From the NCBI GenBank assembly GCA_014729595.1, contig WJJU01000501.1:1-8863 (forward strand): DNA of 8,863 nt. Reading direction: 5' to 3'. The DNA is from Chitinivibrionales bacterium (GTDB taxonomy: Bacteria; Fibrobacterota; Chitinivibrionia; Chitinivibrionales; WJMI01). The notes below the pieces were generated by a model. That model saw only the letters and a program-made list of their open reading frames with translations. It did no database searches and was not told the DNA's origin. This document shows positions 1 to 5,734 of this stretch, one piece after another (within the stretch, counting starts at the first letter, position 1; every line of letters begins with the position of its first letter). Made by a program: the position numbers and the translations under genes.

Positions 1-1126
1 AGATGCCATTTTTATTCAGAAGCTCTTTCATCGGCTTTCTGCCGGTGGCGAATTTGTAAAACGGAAGTTCCACGACGCTCCCCGGAAGTTCCCGCCGTCC
101 ATTGTCTATATTCACAAGCGTTCCAATTGCCGCTCGTCCCTTGTCAACGTATGCCAGCGCGATCCCTCTTTCAAGACTAGGTGAGAAACTGCCGCTGGTG
201 ACGGTGCCGATTTTGATTCCTGTTTTATCGTTAACTACGTCGCCGGATCTCGCCGATCGCTTACCGTTGAGCGCAATGCCCACCAGTAATTCGGGACGAT
301 GGGTAGGGGCAAGAATTTTTTCGGAGCCAATAAATCTCTTGTCCGTAGAAATCGCTCGCCCAAACCCCGTTTCCGCAGGGTTGCGATTGGCGTTGAGTTC
401 ATGACCGTACAGCGGCATACCCATCTCCAATCGAAGCGTGTCACGAGCACCAAGCCCCGCCGGCGTCGCTCCCCCCTTTATGCATTCATTCCAAATGGCG
501 GGGGCTAAATCGTTGTCGCAATATATCTCGAATCCTACTTCACCGGTATATCCCGTCCGACTCATGAGGATTGGCCGGTCGCGAAAGTGGCTCCGGCGCC
601 ACCGGTAGAATTTCATGTCCTCGATCGATTCATCCGTCAGCTTGGCCATGATCACCGGTGACGAGGGACCTTGAAGATCAATCTTTGCCGTCCGTTCAGA
701 GATATCCTCAGTTGTCGTTCCCTCGCTTACATGTGCTTTGAGCCAGTCAAAGTCGCGTTTTCGTGTAGATGCGTTAACAACCATCATAAATTCTTCTTCG
801 GCCAATCGATAGAGCACTTGGTCATCGATTGTTCCTCCCTGCTCATTGCAGATAAAGCCATAGCGGCATTGTCCGATTGCCATGGTTGCGACTGAACTGC
901 TAAGCAGGTTCTCGAGATCCGCAACCGCCTTGGGACCGCCGATTCGGAATTCACCCATGTGGCAGGTATCAAAGACCCCCGCCGCATCCCGCACCGCTCG
1001 ATGTTCCTTAAGTATGCCTTGGTAGTGCAGGGGCATAAGAAAACCACCGAATGATGTCATCTTTGCATCCAGGGCGATATGTAAGTCGTAGAGGACAGTT
1101 CTACATTGTGCTTCGTGATTATCCAT
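1..1126 (-). CDS. gcvT: Aminomethyltransferase, glycine cleavage system T protein (3' end cut by window edge)
   Basis: This is the T protein of the cytoplasmic glycine cleavage complex. It transfers the methylene group from the aminomethyl arm of lipoyl-H-protein to tetrahydrofolate and releases ammonia. The frame is open from an ATG at 1126 to the left edge, giving 375 residues with no stop seen. The family is usually about 360-370 residues, so only a short tail should be missing. Family signatures are intact: the SFGGFLMPLHY block (25-35), VFDTCHMGEF (51-60), GGTIDDQVLY (97-106) with the conserved folate-site aspartate at 101, NASTRKRDFDW (118-128), RTGYTGEVGFEI (190-201) and ARDTLRLEMGMPLYGHEL (227-244). 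LPFYK (354-358) is the usual C-terminal block; about 17 extra residues follow it. The start fits the family N-terminus but has only a weak GGA upstream, and a small ORF ends two bases before it, so translation may be coupled. The other gcv genes are not in view. Confidence 0.96.
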   Translation of the reverse strand, partial: MDNHEAQCRTVLYDLHIALDAKMTSFGGFLMPLHYQGILKEHRAVRDAAGVFDTCHMGEFRIGGPKAVADLENLLSSSVATMAIGQCRYGFICNEQGGTIDDQVLYRLAEEEFMMVVNASTRKRDFDWLKAHVSEGTTTEDISERTAKIDLQGPSSPVIMAKLTDESIEDMKFYRWRRSHFRDRPILMSRTGYTGEVGFEIYCDNDLAPAIWNECIKGGATPAGLGARDTLRLEMGMPLYGHELNANRNPAETGFGRAISTDKRFIGSEKILAPTHRPELLVGIALNGKRSARSGDVVNDKTGIKIGTVTSGSFSPSLERGIALAYVDKGRAAIGTLVNIDNGRRELPGSVVELPFYKFATGRKPMKELLNKNGI

Positions 1127-1128
1127 GA

Positions 1129-1299
1129 TCACACGTCCATTGTCTTATCGTGGATGAATTCCGAAAATAGGCCTTCGCCTTCAAATCTATACTTCGGTAC
1201 CCCCCTGAGTCGAAAGAAGTATCCAAAATACACAATTGTGCCCCGGCTTAGCAGGATGTCAGTATGTGCCGTACCGTGAATGAATCCCTTTAACGACAT
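1129..1299 (-). CDS. Possible small ORF (56 aa) immediately upstream of gcvT
   Basis: The minus strand holds an ATG-to-TGA frame of 56 residues whose stop ends two bases before the gcvT ATG. The product would be basic and aromatic-rich (for example IVYFGYFFRLRG in its middle), with no signal peptide or motif I recognise. An in-frame TGA lies four codons upstream of the ATG, so the frame cannot be much longer. No convincing Shine-Dalgarno sequence precedes it. Its end-to-start contact with gcvT, which has a poor ribosome site of its own, is what makes it worth listing. It could be a leader peptide, the remnant of a longer gene, or a chance frame in the gcvT 5' leader. Confidence 0.3.
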   Translation of the reverse strand: MSLKGFIHGTAHTDILLSRGTIVYFGYFFRLRGVPKYRFEGEGLFSEFIHDKTMDV

Positions 1300-1375
1300 A
1301 ATGTAATTTGATCACTGATTTTGCGTTGAATCTTTCTGGGACGATCTCGAAATGAACGCTCGTACGCCGCCGGGA

Positions 1376-1385
1376 AAAGGAGTGA
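1376..1385 (+). promoter_or_regulatory. Shine-Dalgarno site fixing the start of the plus-strand gene
   Basis: AAAGGAGTGA lies just ahead of the ATG at 1390, with seven bases between GGAG and the start codon. This is a strong site at good spacing and supports the chosen start. Confidence 0.8.
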
Positions 1386-1389
1386 TTCG

Positions 1390-1968
1390 ATGAAAGGAAT
1401 GAGCATAGTACATGCAATATTGTTTTTTTCCTATGGCTATCTGGTGACGGCACCGCACAGCGGATACGCCGCGACGACAGTCGAGGAATTGGACCTGCGA
1501 GTCAAAGAACTTGAAGAGAGGCTGAGAAAACTTGAGGCAAGGGTTAATGGAGTTCAAGAGGAATCCGTCCCGAGTACTGCTTCGGCCGCGAAATCATCGC
1601 GGTCACAAAACTATATCGTCCCCGAGCTTATGGTCAAAAAAATCCACGGCGCGGGAGCTGGCGATGAAGGAGAACTGAGATTTTATATTCGTCTGAAAAA
1701 TAACTATGGAAGAGACGTCACAAGCTTTGACGGGGTATTTGTGCTCGAAAATTTAGCCGGGAGCCCACTCTTGGAATTTGCGGCTTCAATTCGAAAAGCA
1801 ATAGCCGGCGGAAATACGACGAGTTGGGTGGGGGCAATCGATATAGACGGTACGGATGAAGGGCAACACCGGGTTATGCGCGCGAGCAAAGAAGATCTTG
1901 TGCTCAAGCTTAGCCTTAAGAGCGTCACCTTTGCCGACGGATCAATGCAAACATTCGATAATAAATAA
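1390..1968 (+). CDS. Exported coiled-coil protein of unknown function
   Basis: This is a 192-residue protein that I cannot assign to a named family. Residues 1-27 look like a Sec signal peptide: a lysine near the N-terminus, a hydrophobic stretch IVHAILFFSYGYLV, and a likely cut after the alanine of SGYA. Residues 31-57 have a clear heptad pattern of Leu and Val with charged residues between, so a short coiled coil, probably for oligomerisation, follows the signal. Residues 58-72 are a Ser/Ala-rich linker. Residues 74-192 look like a beta-sandwich domain, with LRFYIRLKNNYGRDVTSFDG (96-115), a GGNTTSW turn (140-146) and a closing FADGSMQTF (181-189). This resembles Ig-like periplasmic domains that keep an 'NN..kdI..f.G' strand pattern. 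The strong ribosome site fixes the start. It is the only plus-strand gene here and converges on the minus-strand operon. A periplasmic or surface structural or binding role is inferred. Confidence 0.85.
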   Translation: MKGMSIVHAILFFSYGYLVTAPHSGYAATTVEELDLRVKELEERLRKLEARVNGVQEESVPSTASAAKSSRSQNYIVPELMVKKIHGAGAGDEGELRFYIRLKNNYGRDVTSFDGVFVLENLAGSPLLEFAASIRKAIAGGNTTSWVGAIDIDGTDEGQHRVMRASKEDLVLKLSLKSVTFADGSMQTFDNK

Positions 1969-1990
1969 AAGGGAAGCGCCTAATTCCCTT
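1969..1990 (-). terminator. Probable intrinsic terminator for the minus-strand operon
   Basis: AAGGGAA (1969-1975) pairs with TTCCCTT (1984-1990) around an 8-base loop. Read on the minus strand, the stem is followed by a U-rich run (TTTTATTTATT) that overlaps the stop codon of the plus-strand gene. It would therefore suit termination of transcripts from the operon ending at 2203. On the plus strand no T-run follows directly, although GCTTTTTCTT occurs a little further on, at about 2005-2014. The 7-bp stem has only three GC pairs, so strength is uncertain. Confidence 0.45.
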
Positions 1991-2078
1991 CAATCCCTTG
2001 TCGGGAGCTTTTTCTTCACGCATTGTCTTTTGGTTTCCATGCGGTTTTGGGAAAAATCGGCAGTGATATTATGATCAT

Positions 2079-2168
2079 GCGTAATCCCGGGCCTAATCCG
2101 GGATCCGGAACTTTGCTTAGTTGGCCAATTTTTGTCATTTTGATGCCGGCTTTCGCTGGAATGACCTT
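2079..2168. repeat. REP-like palindromic repeat (VIPAKAGI type), degenerate copy
   Basis: Two adjacent hairpins make up this non-coding element. The first pairs ATCCCGG (2084-2090) with CCGGGAT (2098-2104) around 7 bases. The second pairs GTCATT (2134-2139) with AATGAC (2160-2165), and inside it CCGGC (2146-2150) with GCTGG (2155-2159, one G-T pair) around TTTC. On the minus strand this reads GTCATTCCAGCGAAAGCCGG, close to the GTCATTCC-GCGAAAGC-GGAAT repeat found in many bacterial genomes, whose phantom translation is VIPAKAGI or, on the other strand, PAFAGMT. Both phantom peptides are visible here. The first hairpin matches the GGATCCCGGAT...CCGGGAT half that often accompanies it. The unequal arms suggest an old, decayed copy. 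Small ORFs across it are not genes. Confidence 0.7.
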
Positions 2169-2202
2169 CCCCAAAGGCTGTTCTGAACGGGGACTATCCA
2201 GA

Positions 2203-3480
2203 TTATAGGTCGAATATGCCGAGAAGGTGTGTCTTATCGATTGTTTGGTCGTTGTTGCCGTGGCGCCAGGCAATAACCATCTCGGATGACTCTTCCAAGG
2301 GCTGATGTATCGAATTATTAGAAAAGAGAGCGATGCCATTTGGATCGATTTTAGTGAAACTTGTCATGAACGGATTACGGAGAATCTCTATCGTAGTACC
2401 CTCGCCTGAACGCGAGCGAAAGGAGCCCGGCGATAGCTCCTCTGCGTTCGGACCAACCTCGATTTGAGTACCGAAACTCGTTAACCACGCTTTCATTTTG
2501 CGGGCTCGAAGAATGTCAATACGGTATACGGTGCTTTGGTAAGTTTGAACTACTACAGTCCATCCAACCTTCGCGCCCTTCCCGGTAATGCATGAGCAAT
2601 CCCATCGAGCGCCGTTTATTTTGGGCCGTTTGATCATTTCAAAATTATCTACGGCATAAGGGCGCAGGGGCATATTGTCCACGCGTGCCGAAGCGCCGGT
2701 GGATGCTTCGCAGCTAAGTGTCTCGAAGGGGGAGGGCAACAGTTTGTCGTGGGCCGGGACGGCCATGAAAAGCTGATTTCGCACCAGATTGAATACTACG
2801 CAACTCACCATACGCTCCCCGTCATACCATTGATAACGTTCGATAGAGTTGCGTTTTTCGGTTGGTATAAAGCTTTCTTGGATGCCTTCGGTCTTCTGTG
2901 CCATGAGCCAAGCTCCCCACACGTAGCAGAAAACTAAGGCAACATGATCATCCGAGGCCGCTCCGAGAGATTTGCGGCAATGAGTAAAATAGATATGAGC
3001 GGCTCGCTTTCCGTAACATTCCCGGCCATTGGGGCACCATCCAAAATGCATGCATGCTTCGAGCAGAAAACAGGCCATGGCCGTCGCCGCGGCATCCTGC
3101 GGGTCGAATAGATTCACTCGGCGAGGGTTGGCGGCTTGCACCAGAAGGCGGAACAGTTCCGTTCCTCGTCGGCGGGCTACGAATGACAAACCGCCGTTTT
3201 CATCTTTGCCGTTAAGGCCAATCGCTTCATGAGTGGCCCTTAGCAAAAATGCCACCGGTCGTGAACCGGGTAAATGGTGCGCGGGTGGTTCGGTAAAAAG
3301 CGGGGGAGTAGGTGAGCGATCGGGGTTTCCAAGAAGCCGGCCAAGGAACAAACCCAAACTGCAGATTAATTGGTCGCCCTTGTCGACCGAAGCATGTATG
3401 AACCGCTCCGGAACGATCCCGCTATTGTGAATCGTGGGACGTAGCTGGTCGATAAGGTATCGGTATGCGGTCGAGTCCAT
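2203..3480 (-). CDS. Hypothetical protein of 425 residues, orphan partner of the DJ-1 gene
   Basis: I do not recognise this protein. The first ~230 residues look largely helical and the remainder beta-rich, with strands such as GWTVVVQTYQSTVYRIDI (306-323), so a two-domain layout is likely. It has no signal peptide or membrane segment, so it is probably cytoplasmic. It has 11 cysteines, five of them in one stretch (137, 143, 149, 155, 168) around CMHFGWCPNGREC; metal or redox roles are possible but spacing matches no zinc motif I know. The ATG lies only six bases after the DJ-1 stop, pointing to co-transcription and probably translational coupling; no strong ribosome site is visible. A helical-toroid plus beta-sandwich fold, as in some polysaccharide lyases and glycoside hydrolases, is conceivable, but no catalytic motif supports it. 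The frame is intact to TAA, and the repeat element and terminator lie beyond it. Confidence 0.8.
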   Translation of the reverse strand: MDSTAYRYLIDQLRPTIHNSGIVPERFIHASVDKGDQLICSLGLFLGRLLGNPDRSPTPPLFTEPPAHHLPGSRPVAFLLRATHEAIGLNGKDENGGLSFVARRRGTELFRLLVQAANPRRVNLFDPQDAAATAMACFLLEACMHFGWCPNGRECYGKRAAHIYFTHCRKSLGAASDDHVALVFCYVWGAWLMAQKTEGIQESFIPTEKRNSIERYQWYDGERMVSCVVFNLVRNQLFMAVPAHDKLLPSPFETLSCEASTGASARVDNMPLRPYAVDNFEMIKRPKINGARWDCSCITGKGAKVGWTVVVQTYQSTVYRIDILRARKMKAWLTSFGTQIEVGPNAEELSPGSFRSRSGEGTTIEILRNPFMTSFTKIDPNGIALFSNNSIHQPLEESSEMVIAWRHGNNDQTIDKTHLLGIFDL

Positions 3481-3486
3481 GGACGC

Positions 3487-4035
3487 TTATCTTTCGAAAA
3501 CAATCGCTTGCTTTAACTGTTGGGCCGTTTCGGGACCTTTTAGGAAGTCGATGAGTTCCAGAGCGAAGGATATTGCCGTTCCGACGCCTTTGCTTGTTAT
3601 TACATTTTTATCACGCACGACCGGTTCCGGTGCAAAGGTACCACCCGAAATCTTCTCGTCAACGCCGGGATAGCAGGTATACCGGTGAGTCCCCAATATC
3701 CCGGCGACATCGAAAACCAGGGGAGCCGCGCAGATTGCGGCGCAAAGCTTCCCTGCTTCATAAGCTCGCTTAATTAGGGTAAGAACATCTTCGGATTCCG
3801 ACAAATTGGTCGTACCGGGCATACCCCCGGGAAGCACTATTCCGTCATACTCACCGTGGAATTCCGCCAATGTTGTATCAGCTTCAAAAGTAATGCCGTG
3901 AGACCCATTTATTTGAGTCGTGCCAACACCTGCGATTGTAACTTCCACCTCGGCACGACGGAGAAGATCGACCGAGGTAACAGCCTCAATTTCTTCAAGC
4001 CCCGGAGCAAATAAAGTAAGAACGCGATTGATCAT
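3487..4035 (-). CDS. DJ-1/PfpI family protein (YajL/ThiJ-like)
   Basis: This 182-residue cytoplasmic protein belongs to the DJ-1 subfamily of the DJ-1/PfpI superfamily. Members are linked to oxidative-stress protection, and glyoxalase III or deglycase activity has been proposed, the latter debated. Length and order match human DJ-1 and E. coli YajL. GLEEIEAVTSVDLLRRA (12-28) carries the conserved glutamate (E17) that contacts the reactive cysteine. VLPGG (67-71) is followed by a loop with LSES (78-81), as in human DJ-1. AAICAAP (99-105) holds the nucleophile-elbow cysteine C102, and TSKGVGTAISFALELID (147-163) matches the C-terminal signature. The position of human His126 is CYPG here, as in bacterial homologues lacking that histidine. 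The ATG at 4035 has a good ribosome site (AAGGAAAG, minus strand of 4042-4049, six-base spacer). It lies 29 bases after the lipoprotein gene and six before the orphan gene, so the three are probably one transcript. Confidence 0.93.
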   Translation of the reverse strand: MINRVLTLFAPGLEEIEAVTSVDLLRRAEVEVTIAGVGTTQINGSHGITFEADTTLAEFHGEYDGIVLPGGMPGTTNLSESEDVLTLIKRAYEAGKLCAAICAAPLVFDVAGILGTHRYTCYPGVDEKISGGTFAPEPVVRDKNVITSKGVGTAISFALELIDFLKGPETAQQLKQAIVFER

Positions 4036-4041
4036 GATCTA

Positions 4042-4049
4042 CTTTCCTT
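4042..4049 (-). promoter_or_regulatory. Shine-Dalgarno site of the DJ-1 gene
   Basis: The minus strand reads AAGGAAAG six bases ahead of the ATG at 4035. It lies in the 29-base gap after the lipoprotein stop and supports the chosen DJ-1 start. Confidence 0.7.
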
Positions 4050-4064
4050 TTTTGGCGCACGATT

Positions 4065-5267
4065 TCAAAATGAAATGCGTATTATTCCGTGAGACCCGAC
4101 AGACGGCCTGCAGCGGATCCGCATATACGATAAATAATGCTCTGTTGAGGCGTTGGCGTGCATCTTGCCCCGAGATCCTTTGATCGCCACACGGTAGCCT
4201 TTGGGAGTGGTGTCCGGCACGGCAAAGCATACGCTCGTGAGCCCTGACGCGCTAAGGTGGAGAAGGTTACGTTCCCAATGTCCGCGTATGATCGCCGCCT
4301 TTTTTGGGGCCTTCCATGCAGCCAATCCGGGTGGATAATTGGGTACCCCGGGGATAAATGTCCATGCAATACCGGTGCTTGCGGGGCGACGCCATCGCCT
4401 GAGCAGTTTCACCAATGACGCCCATTCTTTATCGCGATAATCAAATCCATGCTTTTCGTCGGGATAGTCTTTGCGCACCAGCCCGACTCCGTTTGCGTCG
4501 AGTCGATCGAGAAACGCATTGACATGCTTGATCGGGTAGAGGTGGTCCTTACCGGCGTTAACGTTGTAGATCGGTCGCTGCATGAGATTGTCCGGTACTA
4601 ATTGCATCCCCAAACGCGGAAGCATTCCGCCGAATCCCGATACGGCGATAAAACCTGCGAAGGGACCGCAAGCGGCATTGGCCACCGCGTAGGCTCCCGT
4701 AGCTCCGTCCGAAACGCCCGCCGTAACAATACGGTCCGGATCGACGGGGTAGTGAAGAGTCATGTAGCGTACGGTCTGAAGAATGCGCTCCATTCCATCG
4801 TAGCTCCACCAAGGGGTGTGGCGGTTGGCAGAAGGGCTCGCGAGAAGGAGTGGGATGGAGTCCGTAAGGGGCATGAGCATCTCGTAGGCATGCTCGCCCT
4901 TTGTGTTGAGCGTGGTACCGATCCCGCCATGAAGATAGATAATGAGCGGTAAGCGTTTGGTGGAGGGAATTTCATGAGGACAATAGATGCCCACGTTGTA
5001 TTCGGTTCCATTGCCGTCCCGCAGGGTGCGGATAAGCTTACCGGTCGCCGTTTTTTGTGGGCGGGCGGCGTGGGCGATTGAGTCGAGTTCACGAGGAGAA
5101 AGGTCTGCCTCGACCAGCGCGGCATGGTCCCTGTCGGAAAGACCGACGTACCACTCCGCAAATCGTCGCTGTAAGCCCTCGGAGCGCGGCCTGCCGCAAC
5201 CGCAAGAGAAAAGCAGAATTTCTAATGCTGTAAATGCAGTGGCAAAGAAAAGATTTTTGGGAACCAT
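4065..5267 (-). CDS. Alpha/beta-hydrolase (esterase-like) lipoprotein
   Basis: This 400-residue protein looks like a membrane-anchored serine esterase of the polyhydroxybutyrate-depolymerase/phospholipase-carboxylesterase type. The N-terminus (NLFFATAFTALEILLFSC) resembles a lipoprotein signal with cysteine 22 as the lipidated residue, although Phe at -2 and a Glu inside the hydrophobic stretch are unusual. The hydrolase core spans about 85-293: the oxyanion-hole motif YLHGG (111-115), nucleophile elbow GVSDG (184-188) with S186, the likely acid D241 in NAGKDHLYP, and H273 in DEKHGFDY. All three triad residues are present in the right order. Residues 295-400 look like an extra C-terminal beta domain, seen in some exported esterases. 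The substrate cannot be read from sequence. No clear ribosome site precedes the ATG at 5267; the next upstream ATG is out of frame. It lies 65 bases after the STAS gene and 29 before DJ-1. Confidence 0.85.
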   Translation of the reverse strand: MVPKNLFFATAFTALEILLFSCGCGRPRSEGLQRRFAEWYVGLSDRDHAALVEADLSPRELDSIAHAARPQKTATGKLIRTLRDGNGTEYNVGIYCPHEIPSTKRLPLIIYLHGGIGTTLNTKGEHAYEMLMPLTDSIPLLLASPSANRHTPWWSYDGMERILQTVRYMTLHYPVDPDRIVTAGVSDGATGAYAVANAACGPFAGFIAVSGFGGMLPRLGMQLVPDNLMQRPIYNVNAGKDHLYPIKHVNAFLDRLDANGVGLVRKDYPDEKHGFDYRDKEWASLVKLLRRWRRPASTGIAWTFIPGVPNYPPGLAAWKAPKKAAIIRGHWERNLLHLSASGLTSVCFAVPDTTPKGYRVAIKGSRGKMHANASTEHYLSYMRIRCRPSVGSHGIIRISF

Positions 5268-5332
5268 AATTCGTGCATGGTTAGAAGGCCGGCGATTATG
5301 TAATCCTCGCCCAGCCCGGAACGTCTATACAG

Positions 5333-5677
5333 TTATGATGAGAATGACATCGCCGCCTCGAATGCAGATTGGTCGGGATATATCGAAACAACTTGCTGCA
5401 AATCGACGATCGAGAAGAGTTCACGCAACTCTTTGTTGGCGCCGAACACGGCAATGCCGCCCCCACGAGCCTCGAACCTACTCTTAATATTGAGAATAAG
5501 TGAGATCGCACTGGAATCCATATAGCTGGTGCCGCTGAGGTCCAGGGCCACTCGTGGAGTTTGGTGCTTTTCTAAAGAGTCGAGCGTATTTCTCAAATCA
5601 ACCAGATGTCTGACAACGAATCCGCCTTGTATTGCAACAATAGTCCAATCTTGCCATGTACTCGTCGCGATATCCAT
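5333..5677 (-). CDS. STAS-domain anti-sigma factor antagonist
   Basis: This is a single-domain STAS protein of 114 residues, the class of SpoIIAA and RsbV. These bind an anti-sigma-factor kinase when unphosphorylated and so release a sigma factor; relatives regulate other partners. The signature DLSGTSYMDSSAISLIL is at 46-62, and by comparison with SpoIIAA the phosphorylated serine would be S55, directly after D54. The usual Gly after DSS is Ala here. The flanking parts also fit: an N-terminal strand WTIVAIQGGF (11-20) and a C-terminal FGANKELRELFSIVDLQQVV (78-97). An in-frame ATG at 5701 would add eight residues, but the ATG at 5677 has the better ribosome site and the usual family start. 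No anti-sigma kinase, PP2C phosphatase or sigma factor lies in the window, so its partners are unknown. It follows the CBM9-like gene by 57 bases and precedes the lipoprotein gene by 65. Confidence 0.92.
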   Translation of the reverse strand: MDIATSTWQDWTIVAIQGGFVVRHLVDLRNTLDSLEKHQTPRVALDLSGTSYMDSSAISLILNIKSRFEARGGGIAVFGANKELRELFSIVDLQQVVSIYPDQSAFEAAMSFSS

Positions 5678-5680
5678 TAA

Positions 5681-5690
5681 CTTCCCTTTT
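5681..5690 (-). promoter_or_regulatory. Shine-Dalgarno site deciding the STAS gene start
   Basis: The minus strand reads AAAAGGGAAG just ahead of the ATG at 5677. The alternative ATG at 5701 has no such site upstream, so the shorter 114-residue product is preferred. Confidence 0.65.
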
Positions 5691-5734
5691 CTCGTTGTCA
5701 TTCAGGTACGGCGGTGGAATACGGTATTGCTTAT

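Larger units (their letters stand above)
1127..1389. other. Divergent intergenic region between gcvT and the plus-strand gene
   Basis: These 263 bases must carry the promoters of both divergently transcribed genes. I could not pick convincing -35/-10 pairs on either strand. A perfect 10-base palindrome, CACAATTGTG, lies at 1231-1240 and could be an operator, although a palindrome this short can occur by chance. I looked for a glycine riboswitch on the gcvT side and did not recognise one. A small minus-strand ORF covers much of the region. Confidence 0.5.

Noticed and set aside
1127..1389. Glycine riboswitch upstream of gcvT
   Set aside because: I did not recognise the conserved aptamer cores on the minus strand; the region reads better as a small ORF or plain leader.
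2169..2200. CCCC/GGGG hairpin just after the stop of the 425-residue gene as a terminator
   Set aside because: Only four base pairs form around a long loop and no T-run follows; the hairpin at 1969-1990 is a better candidate.
2016..2339. Small minus-strand open frame containing VIPAKAGI
   Set aside because: This peptide is the phantom translation of the palindromic repeat, and the frame overlaps the end of the 425-residue gene.
4082..4369. Possible frameshift near the end of the lipoprotein gene, because a second long frame overlaps its last 90 codons
   Set aside because: The main frame reads without interruption to a stop and ends in a plausible beta strand. The overlapping frame resembles no esterase tail I know.
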